Notes: generated by a model from the letters alone, not told the origin. A stretch of DNA of 64,000 nt from Cohnella thermotolerans DSM 17683 (GCF_000429825.1 NZ_AUCP01000014.1:44421-108420), one strand, 5' to 3'; positions 25,634 to 34,293 are shown, counted from the first letter of the stretch. Made by a program: numbers and translations.

Positions 25634-27331
25634 TTAAGCTTTGACGGACAAGGGAACGGTTGTCAGCTGCCATTCTCCGGCTTTGTCCAGCGTCAATTGC
25701 GAGCTGACCGGCGTATCCAGCGTCTCCTCCCAATCGAGCCGCACGTGCGCGCCTCTGGTCTCCCGTCGTTCCATCGCTCCGAGAATGATCGCCTCTCCGA
25801 TTTTCAACAGGTTGGCGGCCTCAAGCTTCTCGACAAGCGTCAGGGCGAACTTGCCGGGTCTGGCCAGCGAAATCTCCCGAAGCTCGCCGCGAAGCGCCCG
25901 AATTTCCTCAAGCGCCGCAGACAGTCCCTGCTCCGTCCGAAGCGGACCGGCTCCCTTCCACATCGTCCGCTGCAGCTTGCGTTTGAACGCCTGAAGCGAA
26001 GCGGTGTCGCGGTCTGTCGGGATCGGATGCCAGAACGACTCAAGCCGCTGCCGTTCTTCCTCCGCCGCCCTCTCGACAGCGGCCGGATCCGCGGCTCCCC
26101 GTTCGCGCGCGGCCGTCTCCCCGGCGATGCGTCCGGTCGCCAGAGCTTCCGTAATCGCATTGCCGGACAAGCGGTTGGCCCCATGCATCCCGTAGATCAG
26201 TTCGCCGGCTGCGAGCAGTCCCGGCACACGGGTTCGCATGCCGTCGTCCACCCGGACGCCTCCAAGCATGAAGTGAGCCATCGGCGCCACTTCGACCATA
26301 TCCCGGGTCAAATCGACGCCCTGATTGCGCAGCAGATCGATGACCGGTCCGAACGCTTCCTTCAGCTTGTCTTCGGGCACCATGCGGAAATCGAGGTACG
26401 CCCCTCCGTGGGGAGTCCCGCGCCCCGCCTCCACTTCGCGAAAGATCGCCAGCGTCGTTTGGTCCCGGGCCGCCGTATATTTGCCCGCCACTTCGCCGTT
26501 GTATTTGTCCATAAATTCTTCATGAAGTCCGTTCAGCAGCCGGCCTCCAAGCTTGTAGCGGAACGGATCCCACATGATCGGATCGATCCCGACCAGCGGC
26601 GGGAAAAGATGGGCAATGGGGAAAAATTGCACCATCTCCATGTCCCTCAGTTCGGCGCCCGCCTCGGCGGCCAGAATGAAGCCGTCCCCGGTCATGTTGG
26701 CGGAAGCGCTGTTGCGCTCGTAAATTTCCGTCAGACCTCCGGTCGCCAATATTACCGCTCCTGCGGCGATGCTCACCGGACGGAAATCCTCCATTTCGAA
26801 GCCGATGGCGCCGACCGCCCGGCCGCCCTCGACGACGATACGGGTGATCATGACATTTTTCAGACGTTTGATCTTCCCGTCTTTCCAGATCGCCTTCTTT
26901 AAGCCGTTTGAAGTCGCTCCTCCCGTGTTCAGAATATCCACGTAGACGCAGCGGGCCCGCGAATGTCCCGGCGCGAATGCCTGCGACCGCTTGCCGTCCG
27001 GCGTTCGGGCCCACTTCACGCCGTATCGCTCCGCTTCCAGAATGACCTCCGGCCCCCGCTCCACAATGGCGCGAACGATCGCCGGATCGGCCAGGCCGCG
27101 GCTGCCGGCCATCGTATCTTCGAAATGAATGTCCGGGCTGTCCGGTTCGGCTTCGCCCAGCGCCACGGCAACCGTCATCTGGGCCAAAATGGTGGCTCCG
27201 CCTCTGCCGATCAGGCTTTTGTCCGTAAGAATCACCTCGGCGCCTTCATCCGACGCCGCTCTGGCGGCCATCATGCCGGCCGCGCCCGCCCCGACAATCA
27301 GCACGTCCGTTTCCAATCGCAACGTTTCCAC
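25634..27331 (-). CDS. FrdA/SdhA/AprA-like FAD-dependent oxidoreductase
   Basis: A 565-residue flavoprotein. Residues 8-40 hold the FAD dinucleotide fold (DVLIVGAGAAGMMAARAA); VILATGGLTEIYER and HGANRLSGNAITEALATGR are further family marks, and the C-terminal helical domain is present. MAHFMLGGVRVDDG corresponds to the active-site region of fumarate reductases. The histidine that binds FAD covalently in SdhA/FrdA is not seen in GRGGATILAQM, so FAD is probably non-covalent. No membrane anchor is encoded; with the one-domain 2Fe-2S protein it looks like a soluble ene-reductase or dehydrogenase acting on the pathway intermediate. Confidence 0.85.
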   Translation of the reverse strand: METLRLETDVLIVGAGAAGMMAARAASDEGAEVILTDKSLIGRGGATILAQMTVAVALGEAEPDSPDIHFEDTMAGSRGLADPAIVRAIVERGPEVILEAERYGVKWARTPDGKRSQAFAPGHSRARCVYVDILNTGGATSNGLKKAIWKDGKIKRLKNVMITRIVVEGGRAVGAIGFEMEDFRPVSIAAGAVILATGGLTEIYERNSASANMTGDGFILAAEAGAELRDMEMVQFFPIAHLFPPLVGIDPIMWDPFRYKLGGRLLNGLHEEFMDKYNGEVAGKYTAARDQTTLAIFREVEAGRGTPHGGAYLDFRMVPEDKLKEAFGPVIDLLRNQGVDLTRDMVEVAPMAHFMLGGVRVDDGMRTRVPGLLAAGELIYGMHGANRLSGNAITEALATGRIAGETAARERGAADPAAVERAAEEERQRLESFWHPIPTDRDTASLQAFKRKLQRTMWKGAGPLRTEQGLSAALEEIRALRGELREISLARPGKFALTLVEKLEAANLLKIGEAIILGAMERRETRGAHVRLDWEETLDTPVSSQLTLDKAGEWQLTTVPLSVKA

Positions 27332-27355
27332 GCGCGCAACCTCCTCTCCGTCCGC

Positions 27356-28135
27356 CTAATGTTGTGCGGCCAATGTCACGCCGATCGGCTGAACGGCAAT
27401 GCCGGCGGCCTGCAACGAATGGCGAATTTGTCCGGCGAATTCGAGCGCGCGAACGCCGTCCCCGTGAATGCAGACGGTGTCGGCCTGAATGTCGACATCG
27501 ACCTGCTGCCTGGACCGCACCTTTCCTTCCGATACCATCCGGATCACTTGTTCGACGGACTGCCGATCGTCGGTGATGACGGAATCGGGCAGCCTTCTGG
27601 AGGTGAGCGATCCGTCGGATTGATAGGTCCGGTCCGCGAACACCTCGCTCGCCGTGCGCAAGCCGATCTCCTTGCCGGCCTTGATCAGCTCGCTTCCGGC
27701 CAACCCGAACAGAATGAGCTCCGGATCGACCCGGTAGACCGCCCGCGCGATCGCTTGGGCCAGCCCGGCGTTGCGCGCCGCCATATTGTATAAGGACCCG
27801 TGCGCCTTGACATGCTGAAGCGCGCCCCCTTCCGAACGCACGAACGCCCACAGCGCGCCGATCTGGTAAACGACAAGCTCGTACGCCTCCTCGGGGGTGA
27901 TGTCCATATCCCGGCGGCCGAAGCCGATCAAGTCCTGCAAGCCCGGATGGGCGCCGATGGCGACGCCGCGATCCAGCGCCAGCCTCACCGTGCGGCGCAT
28001 CGTCGCCGGATCTCCGGCATGGAAGCCGCAAGCGATGTTGGCGGAGGTGACGTGGTTCAAAATCGCCTCGTCGTTCCCCAGCTTGTAAGCGCCAAAGCTT
28101 TCTCCCATATCACAGTTCAAATCTACTACCTTCAT
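27356..28135 (-). CDS. pxpA: 5-oxoprolinase subunit A (LamB/YcsF family)
   Basis: A 259-residue protein starting [20 protein letters not shown]. Also typical are [38 protein letters not shown] and [16 protein letters not shown]. PxpA with PxpB and PxpC forms the prokaryotic ATP-dependent 5-oxoprolinase. I prefer ATG 28135 because GGGAGG lies 10 nt upstream; the ATG six codons earlier would place that site inside the gene. PxpB and PxpC are at the head of the same operon, an unusual split of about 4.3 kb filled by transporter and UbiD genes. Confidence 0.92.
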   Translation of the reverse strand: MKVVDLNCDMGESFGAYKLGNDEAILNHVTSANIACGFHAGDPATMRRTVRLALDRGVAIGAHPGLQDLIGFGRRDMDITPEEAYELVVYQIGALWAFVRSEGGALQHVKAHGSLYNMAARNAGLAQAIARAVYRVDPELILFGLAGSELIKAGKEIGLRTASEVFADRTYQSDGSLTSRRLPDSVITDDRQSVEQVIRMVSEGKVRSRQQVDVDIQADTVCIHGDGVRALEFAGQIRHSLQAAGIAVQPIGVTLAAQH

Positions 28136-28203
28136 CCTGATCCTGCCTCCCATTTTGACTCTGAGCTTGTACGGTTGTCCGTTCCAACCGAATCAAACGG
28201 TGC

Positions 28204-28253
28204 AGCCTCAACCCGCCGACGGCACGTGCCCGTGTCCGAAGCGGTTTGAGGCT
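28204..28253 (-). other. Intercistronic stem-loop between ubiD-like and pxpA genes
   Basis: AGCCTCAA and TTGAGGCT pair over 8 bp (with two more G-C pairs after a mismatch) around a loop of about 30 nt. No T-run follows. It is probably an mRNA stability or processing element. Confidence 0.4.
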
Positions 28254-28280
28254 CGCCTAGCGCTCACGGGGCTCCCGCCG

Positions 28281-29711
28281 TCAAGGCGTGAGCCACTTGT
28301 TCTTCTCTTCGATATTTAATTTGCGCAGCGCTCCCAGATCGGCCTGCTCCACATCGCCCTTCGGCACAACCGCGCGTTCCGGGAAGACGACCGGCGGGGC
28401 CGGCTTGGTGGCGTCGACGATGACGGCGCTGGACATTCGCGGAGTGTTTTTGCCGTCCGGATGGTAATCCCAGTTCGTAGGCAGCAACCCCCCCGGACCG
28501 TTCCACTTCGGGATGACGAGCAGATCCCGTTCCGCGTCGAAGCGCGTTCCGATCGCCCATGCCACCTCTTCGCCGTTGAAGACGTCGATGTCATCGTCCA
28601 CCACGACGATATGCCGCAAGTTCTCGGGCTCGGTATTGAGCGCGGCGAACGCCGCTTTCTTCACGTCGGCGTCCCGCTCCTTATGAAGCGAGAGGTAGCA
28701 GTTCATCCGGCTGTAGAACGGGACGTGAACCGTCTTCAGGCTCGGGACGACCTGCTTGACCGTCTGATAGATGCTGCCGGAACGCGGCACGCCTCCGACG
28801 ACAAGATGCTCCCGGCTCGATGCCACAATATCCTGGAAAATGGCGTTGCGGCGGTGGGTGATGCGCCGGATCCGGATGACCGGAACCGACCCGCCGCCCA
28901 GATAGTGGCCCGGCCATTCTCCGAAAGGCCCTTCGGCGTGATCCTCGTCCGGGAGAATTTCTCCCTCCAGAACGATCTCCGCATGGGCCGGAACGAGCAG
29001 ATCGGAAGTTTCCGCTTGAACGAGCTCAAGCGCTTCCCCCATCAGCGCGCCGGCGGCTTCATATTCGCCCCCGATCCCTTGCACCCGGGACACCGCCCCC
29101 ATGACGAATCCCGGATGATGGCCGATCGCGATGGCGACCGGGGCCGGTTTTCCCTGCTTCTTATACTTCTTGTAGATCAATCCGCCGTGATGGGCGCCGA
29201 GGAACCAGACGCCGATATCGCGTTCATTAAACACCTGGTGGCGATAGATGCCCGCGTTGATCCGTCCGGAATCCGGATCGCGGATGATCATGACTCCCGC
29301 GCTCAGATACGGTCCGCCGTCAAGCTTGTTGTGGACGGGGATCGGAAGCTTGGCCAAATCGATATCCGCTTCGGCGACGACCGTCTCTTTGACTTTGGCT
29401 GCGGAGCGATCGACGACGACGGGTTCGATCGGGTTTTTCAGCTTCTCGCCGTATACCCGGGGAATATCGGCGACTTCACAGCCCAGATACAAGGCGATTC
29501 GCTCATACGTCGTCAGCAGGTTGGAGATGCATGACAGCTCGGAGCCCTTGACCCGATTGAACAGAAGCGCGGGATATTCGCCCTTCTCGGCCAGAGCTGC
29601 GGCATATGCGGTAATCCCGAAACGCGGATCGACCTCTTTGTCCACCAGCCGGATGCTTGATGCGTCGGACGCCTCCAACTGTCGGAGATACGTTCTCAAG
29701 TCTTGGGCCAT
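28281..29711 (-). CDS. UbiD-family prenylated-FMN-dependent decarboxylase
   Basis: A 476-residue UbiD-like enzyme. Conserved parts include SAGVMIIRDPDSGRINAGIY followed by RHQV (catalytic Arg), ALELVQAETSDLLVPAHAEI, and AEGPFGEWPGHYLGGG with the two glutamates of the E-R-E catalytic triad. VVVDDDIDVFNGEEVAWAIG lies in the C-terminal part. UbiD enzymes reversibly (de)carboxylate aromatic or unsaturated acids with prFMN made by UbiX; no UbiX gene is in the window. Family members act on 4-hydroxybenzoate, cinnamate, pyrrole-2-carboxylate and furan dicarboxylate. It sits between the ABC binding protein and PxpA. Confidence 0.92.
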   Translation of the reverse strand: MAQDLRTYLRQLEASDASSIRLVDKEVDPRFGITAYAAALAEKGEYPALLFNRVKGSELSCISNLLTTYERIALYLGCEVADIPRVYGEKLKNPIEPVVVDRSAAKVKETVVAEADIDLAKLPIPVHNKLDGGPYLSAGVMIIRDPDSGRINAGIYRHQVFNERDIGVWFLGAHHGGLIYKKYKKQGKPAPVAIAIGHHPGFVMGAVSRVQGIGGEYEAAGALMGEALELVQAETSDLLVPAHAEIVLEGEILPDEDHAEGPFGEWPGHYLGGGSVPVIRIRRITHRRNAIFQDIVASSREHLVVGGVPRSGSIYQTVKQVVPSLKTVHVPFYSRMNCYLSLHKERDADVKKAAFAALNTEPENLRHIVVVDDDIDVFNGEEVAWAIGTRFDAERDLLVIPKWNGPGGLLPTNWDYHPDGKNTPRMSSAVIVDATKPAPPVVFPERAVVPKGDVEQADLGALRKLNIEEKNKWLTP

Positions 29712-29731
29712 GGCAGCGGCACCTTCTTTCC

Positions 29732-30772
29732 TTAGGGAAGTAGGGACAAATCTACGGCTTGGTCAAACGGAATTTCCTTCTTCAGGATGCCTTGCTCCAG
29801 CTGGGTCTTCTGCACCTTTTGGGCGCCTTCTTCGGTGACCTTCAGTCCGGCCGGAACTTTGGCCAACTGGTTTTTGACCGCCGTTTCCATGACCTGCTTC
29901 GGAATTTGGTTGAATTCCTTCAGCATGGCATCGACCGCGCTGGCCGGATCTTTCTGCACGCGATCGTTGATGTCGGCGTTCACTTTCAGGAAGCGCTGCA
30001 TCGCTTCTTTGTTTTTGTTCACCCAGTCCGTCTTGGCCATGACGACGATGCCCGCAAAATCGTAGGTGGGATCGTAGAGAATTCGGTAGTTGCCGGTAGC
30101 CAGCATTTGGGACACGGTAGGCTCGGACACCATCCCGCCGGCTACGTTCCCGCTCTCGATCGCGGCGAGCATCGTTGCGCCGCTGCCTCCGTTAATAATC
30201 TGTACGTCTTTGTCCGGATCGATGTTGGCTTCCTTCAGCGCTTCGCGAAGTCCCGTGTCGGACAGACTGCCCACTTTGGTGACGGCCAACTTCGTGCCTT
30301 TCAAATCCGCAAGCGTTTGATACTTGGAATCCTTCTTGACGATAAGCGAATAGCCGACGCCGTTGAAAATTTCTCCGTAAGCCTTCACGCCCAGACCGTT
30401 CTGCTGCTGACGCAGTACGTGTTCGTACGAGCCCAGCGCGATATCCAGGCTTCCTCCGACCAGCGCCTGAACCATGTCCGCTCCGGAGCTGAAGCTTTGC
30501 TTCTCGATATGAATGCCCGCTTTCTCGAAGGAGCCGTCATTAATGCCGATCTGGGAGAGCAGAGGCGTCATGCCGCCCCCGACCAATCCCAGACGGATCG
30601 TCACGTCTTGCGGCTGTTCCGAAGTCGGCGCGCTGCTTGTCGCTGCAGCGGAGCTGTCCGGCGTGGACGACGGGGAAGAAGTGTTCCCGCTGTTCGCGTT
30701 GTTTCCGCATGCTCCGAGCGCAACCGTCGTAAGAGCGAGCAAAGCGGTCATCATCCATCGATTTTTTCTCAT
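29732..30772 (-). CDS. ABC transporter substrate-binding lipoprotein, NMT1/SsuA type
   Basis: I start this at ATG 30772 (MRKNRWMMTALLALTTVALG), directly behind AAGGAGG; this gives 346 residues with lipobox VALGAC. Upstream codons up to 30844 form no signal sequence. The mature protein has TIRLGLVGGGMTPLLSQIGI and VGGSLDIALGSYEHVLRQQQ, a profile of NMT1/THI5-like receptors for nitrate, sulfonates, pyrimidines and aromatic acids. It works with the permease and ATPase just upstream. Given the catabolic neighbours, the ligand is probably a heterocyclic or aromatic carboxylate. Confidence 0.88.
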   Translation of the reverse strand: MRKNRWMMTALLALTTVALGACGNNANSGNTSSPSSTPDSSAAATSSAPTSEQPQDVTIRLGLVGGGMTPLLSQIGINDGSFEKAGIHIEKQSFSSGADMVQALVGGSLDIALGSYEHVLRQQQNGLGVKAYGEIFNGVGYSLIVKKDSKYQTLADLKGTKLAVTKVGSLSDTGLREALKEANIDPDKDVQIINGGSGATMLAAIESGNVAGGMVSEPTVSQMLATGNYRILYDPTYDFAGIVVMAKTDWVNKNKEAMQRFLKVNADINDRVQKDPASAVDAMLKEFNQIPKQVMETAVKNQLAKVPAGLKVTEEGAQKVQKTQLEQGILKKEIPFDQAVDLSLLP

Positions 30773-30846
30773 CTTTTTTTCCTCCTTAAAATGCTCTTGA
30801 TGTATATAAGGCCCTCCCGTTGTCGGGTCGGAGCAGGATGCCAAGC

Positions 30847-31650
30847 TTAACGGTACCTAAGCAGCCGCCTCTCCATCAGAAGCACGATCTGCTCCAGTAC
30901 AACGGCGATCAGCATAATCAACACCAAGCCGGTGAAGATTCCCGTCGTATCCAGCATGCTGGACGAAAACGTAATATAATACCCCAGGCCGCGGTTCGAT
31001 CCTACCAGCTCGGCAATGACCGATCCGATCAAGGCCATGCCGATATTGAGGCGCAGACTGGTCAGAATCCACACGGTAATCGAGGGCAGCACCACCCATT
31101 TGAGCTTGTGCGTCCATTTGGCCTTGTACGTGCTCATCATGTCCATCAGGTCTCTGTCAATGTTGCGAATGCCCTCAAAGGCGTTATAGAAAGCCACGAA
31201 AACGACCATGGCCACGACCATCAGGATTTTGGACGACAAGCCGATGCCGAACCATACGATAAACAGCGGGGCCAAGGATACGCGAGGCAAGCTGTACAGC
31301 GCCATGATATAAGGATAGATCCATTTCTCGAAAATGCCGCTGAAGGAGATGGCCACGCCGAGCAGCGTTCCTCCGGCCATTCCGATGACGAGACCGACAA
31401 TCGCTTCTTGAAGAGTCGCGCTCATATGGAACCATAAGTCGCCGTCCGCCGCCATCTCGCCAATCCGCTTCAGGATGAGCGAGGGCTTGCTGAGCCAGAA
31501 CGAATTGAACGCTCGGCCGGACAGCAGCTCCCAAAGACCTACCGTCAGGATAAAGACGCCCGCTCTTCCCAGCCAAACGGATGATGGCTTGTACTCGCGC
31601 TGCCGGAATGACGAGGGATAGGAAGCGCTCTTGTTTGATTTTGCCGCCAT
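30847..31650 (-). CDS. ABC transporter permease (SsuC/TauC family)
   Basis: A 267-residue permease with about six membrane segments. YSLPRVSLAPLFIVWFGIGL and FEGIRNIDRDLMDMMSTYKA (the EAA-loop region) are characteristic of the nitrate/sulfonate/aromatic-acid class. It follows the ATPase by 15 nt and precedes the binding protein. A basic N-terminal tail of about 25 residues precedes the first membrane span. Confidence 0.9.
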   Translation of the reverse strand: MAAKSNKSASYPSSFRQREYKPSSVWLGRAGVFILTVGLWELLSGRAFNSFWLSKPSLILKRIGEMAADGDLWFHMSATLQEAIVGLVIGMAGGTLLGVAISFSGIFEKWIYPYIMALYSLPRVSLAPLFIVWFGIGLSSKILMVVAMVVFVAFYNAFEGIRNIDRDLMDMMSTYKAKWTHKLKWVVLPSITVWILTSLRLNIGMALIGSVIAELVGSNRGLGYYITFSSSMLDTTGIFTGLVLIMLIAVVLEQIVLLMERRLLRYR

Positions 31651-31665
31651 ATGCCAGTCTCCTCT

Positions 31666-32439
31666 CTACCCTTCATCCGCCATTTGTGCCCATATTTCTT
31701 TCTGCAAATCTTTGAACAGAGGATCGAACCGGATGTCGTAGAACGGGCGGGGTCGTTCCAGACGGACGTTGAACTCGGCTTTGATTCGTCCCGGGCGGGC
31801 GGACATGACGACGACCCGGTCCGACAGCGCGATCGCTTCTTCGATATCATGGGTGATGAACAAGACGCTCTTGCCGACTTGCTCCCATATTTTCAGAAAT
31901 TGTTCCCCGATCTTCACGCGCGTCTGCGCATCGAGCGGGCCGAACGGCTCGTCCATCAAATAAATTTCGGGGTCGTAAGCGAACGTTCGGGCCAACGCCA
32001 CCCGCTTCCGCATCCCGCCCGACAACTGCTTGGGGTAATAGGAGGCGAAGCCTTCCAGACCGACCATGCCGAGCAGCCGCTGAGCCTCATGAAGCTGTTC
32101 CTTGCGGGGAACTCCTTTGATTTCAAGGGGCAGCCGCACATTGTCGATCACCGTCTTCCAAGGCAGCAGCGCATCGTTCTGGAACACCATGCCGACTTGA
32201 TCGGGAACCCCCGCAATCTCCTTGCCGTCAATCGAAGCGGTGCCGCCGGCGGGCCGCAGCAGACCGGATACGACTTTGAGCAGCGTAGATTTTCCGCAGC
32301 CGCTCGGGCCGACGACCGATACGAATTCGCCGTCCTTCACGTTCAAATTAACCTGCTCAAGGGCGACCGTACGACGGCCTTTGGCGTCATACTCCACCTT
32401 CAAATCCCGAATCGCCAGCTTGGATTCGTTGTCGTTCAT
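31666..32439 (-). CDS. ABC transporter ATP-binding protein (SsuB/TauB family)
   Basis: A 257-residue ATPase with Walker A GPSGCGKST, Q-loop VGMVFQNDALLPW, signature LSGGMRKR, Walker B IYLMDEP and switch FITHDIEEA. The LLPW after the Q-loop matches the nitrate/sulfonate/aromatic-acid class. It starts 9 nt after pxpC, tying the importer to the oxoprolinase genes. Confidence 0.92.
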   Translation of the reverse strand: MNDNESKLAIRDLKVEYDAKGRRTVALEQVNLNVKDGEFVSVVGPSGCGKSTLLKVVSGLLRPAGGTASIDGKEIAGVPDQVGMVFQNDALLPWKTVIDNVRLPLEIKGVPRKEQLHEAQRLLGMVGLEGFASYYPKQLSGGMRKRVALARTFAYDPEIYLMDEPFGPLDAQTRVKIGEQFLKIWEQVGKSVLFITHDIEEAIALSDRVVVMSARPGRIKAEFNVRLERPRPFYDIRFDPLFKDLQKEIWAQMADEG

Positions 32440-32448
32440 TACGCCCGT

Positions 32449-33468
32449 TCACCTTCCCTTCCTGCTTGCTTGCAATCGGTTCAATCCTTCGCGCAGCGTC
32501 CGGATCGCTCGTTCCCGAAGGAGATATTGGTTTTGCGCTTCGACCAGCGAGACCGATCGGAACCTCACTTTGCCCCCCAAATTGACCTGGGCCAGCACAG
32601 GCAGATCCGCCGATATGACCTGGGCGATTTTCGGATAACCGCCGGTCGTCTGCCGGTCCGCCATCAGCACGATCGGTTGTCCGTCGGGCGGAACCTGAAT
32701 CGTTCCGTACGTGACCGCCGAAGAGATCATCTCTTTCTTCGCCTTCAACCTCAGCTCGCTGCCGGACAGTCGGTAGCCCATCCGGTCCGATTGCGGCATC
32801 ACCGTATAAGGCTCAGAGAAAAACCGGCTCAGGCTTTCTTCGTCGAACGCATCGCGCTCTTCGCCTTCCAACACGCGCACCGTCGGGTTCGGCGAATAGG
32901 GCGGGAGCATCCCGGGCGTCACCGACCAACGGCTGACGGCGCCGGTCTCGGGATCCGCTTCGTATGCCATCATCTCCATCAGGTTTAAGCTGCGCGAAGA
33001 AGCGTCCCCCAGCGGAACGCAATCGCCCGTCTGCAAGGCCCGGCCGCGGAACCCCCCAATGCCTGCGCGCAAGTATGTGGAGCGGCTGTTCATCTCCAAC
33101 GGCACATCGACCCCTCCTCCGACCGCCAGATAAGCGCGGCAGCCCTGTTTGGGCGGGCCGAATTTTAAACGGCTTCCTTGCGGCGCGTACACCGTTCTCC
33201 ACAGCGGAACGGGCCGGCCGTTCAACGTCGGGGACAAATCGCCTCCGCAGATGGCGATGAGCGACGCGCTTGCGAAGCTGATCTCCGGACCGGCGATCGT
33301 GATCTCGAGGCCGGCGTCCGTCTCTTCATTGCCGACCAGCAGATTGGCGACGCGCAGGGCAAAGGCATCCATCGCTCCGCTCGCAATGACGCCGAATTTC
33401 TGATAGCCGAATCTGCCCAGGTCCTGAATCGTTGTAAGCAATCCCGGTTTGAGAATAATCAGGCTCAT
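32449..33468 (-). CDS. pxpC: 5-oxoprolinase subunit C (KipA/YbgK, biotin-dependent carboxylase-like)
   Basis: A 339-residue protein beginning MSLIILKPGLLTTIQDLGRF. Other family marks are GAMDAFALRVANLLVGN, AYLAVGGGVDVPLEMNSRST, VMPQSDRMGYRLSG and VLMADRQTTGGYPKIAQVIS. The open frame extends upstream to 33870, but the ATG at 33468 overlaps the pxpB stop (ATGA) and gives the normal length. PxpB and PxpC together resemble the carboxyltransferase-like half of urea amidolyase and drive the ATP-dependent step of 5-oxoproline opening. Confidence 0.92.
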   Translation of the reverse strand: MSLIILKPGLLTTIQDLGRFGYQKFGVIASGAMDAFALRVANLLVGNEETDAGLEITIAGPEISFASASLIAICGGDLSPTLNGRPVPLWRTVYAPQGSRLKFGPPKQGCRAYLAVGGGVDVPLEMNSRSTYLRAGIGGFRGRALQTGDCVPLGDASSRSLNLMEMMAYEADPETGAVSRWSVTPGMLPPYSPNPTVRVLEGEERDAFDEESLSRFFSEPYTVMPQSDRMGYRLSGSELRLKAKKEMISSAVTYGTIQVPPDGQPIVLMADRQTTGGYPKIAQVISADLPVLAQVNLGGKVRFRSVSLVEAQNQYLLRERAIRTLREGLNRLQASRKGR

Positions 33469-34235
33469 CGCCCTCTCTCCTCCCAACGCTCGAACTCGGA
33501 CCGGGAGATCGGATGGAAGCGGACGATATCGCCCGCCTTCATAAGCGTCGGCGGCATCCGCTCGGGAAGAAACAGCGGCAGCGGCGTCCTCCCGATCAAT
33601 TGCCAACCGCCCGGCGTATCGATCGGATACACCCCGGTCTGGTCGCCTGCAATGCCTACCGTTCCCGCCGGAATGGACAGCCGCGGCGTTTGACGGCGCG
33701 GGGTGGCGATTCGAGGCGACAAACCGCCCAAATAAGCGAAGCCGGGCGCAAAACCAAGCATGTACACGAGATAGTCGGCCGAAGTGTGAATCTCGATGAC
33801 TTCTTCCGGCGTCAAACCGTGATAGGCTGCGACCGTCTCCAGATCCGGGCCCCACTCCCCCCCGTAACAAACGGGAATGTCCACGATTCTCGCCGGCTCC
33901 GCCGAGGCGTCGTCCATCTCCAGCAAAATCCTCTTCACGAGCGAGACCGCCAGGTCATAAGGCGTCGGTTCCTTAGTCCCGGCCCCATCCTCGGAATGGG
34001 CGTTCACCAGCGACCATCCATCGTAGTAAATCGTAACCGTCGTAAAGGCGGGAACATATTCGATCATGCCGTCGAACGGATAGCGCTCCAAGTAATCGGC
34101 CAGCTGCCGGACTCGTCTGTGCGTGTCCGGATGGATGGACTCGCCCAGCCGAACGACGATCGCCGAATCGCCCAATGGAACGATCTCCGCCGCGCCGGGC
34201 TCGCTTCCGGCGGAATGGCCCGCTACATTGCCCAT
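33465..34235 (-). CDS. pxpB: 5-oxoprolinase subunit B (KipI/YbgJ)
   Basis: A 256-residue protein. IVPLGDSAIVVRLGESIHPD opens the conserved domain; VYMLGFAPGFAYLGGLSPRI, PRLSIPAGTVGIAGDQTGVY and DTPGGWQLIGRTPLPLF are diagnostic. It is first protein-sized gene of the long operon. Its ATG overlaps the end of a 19-codon leader frame, which has the better ribosome site, so its translation may be coupled to that leader. A paralogue, KipI, inhibits the sporulation kinase KinA in Bacillus, but the neighbours here favour a metabolic role. Confidence 0.92.
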   Translation of the reverse strand: MGNVAGHSAGSEPGAAEIVPLGDSAIVVRLGESIHPDTHRRVRQLADYLERYPFDGMIEYVPAFTTVTIYYDGWSLVNAHSEDGAGTKEPTPYDLAVSLVKRILLEMDDASAEPARIVDIPVCYGGEWGPDLETVAAYHGLTPEEVIEIHTSADYLVYMLGFAPGFAYLGGLSPRIATPRRQTPRLSIPAGTVGIAGDQTGVYPIDTPGGWQLIGRTPLPLFLPERMPPTLMKAGDIVRFHPISRSEFERWEERGR

Positions 34236-34282
34236 CTGGTCATCATCGCCTTGTCATCGGTGTTAACGGTAAAAAGTCTCAT
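34223..34282 (-). CDS. Possible 19-residue leader peptide ahead of pxpB
   Basis: ATG 34282 follows GGAGAGGAG at ideal spacing and opens a frame of 19 codons, MRLFTVNTDDKAMMTRWAM, whose stop lies 10 nt inside pxpB in another frame. pxpB itself has only a weak site. The arrangement suggests translational coupling. It may instead be a chance frame. Confidence 0.4.
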   Translation of the reverse strand: MRLFTVNTDDKAMMTRWAM

Positions 34283-34293
34283 GGATCTCCTCT

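Noticed and set aside
29732..30844. Longer start for the NMT1-type binding protein at 30844
   Set aside because: The first 24 codons would come before the AAGGAGG site and the signal peptide; the ATG at 30772 fits both.
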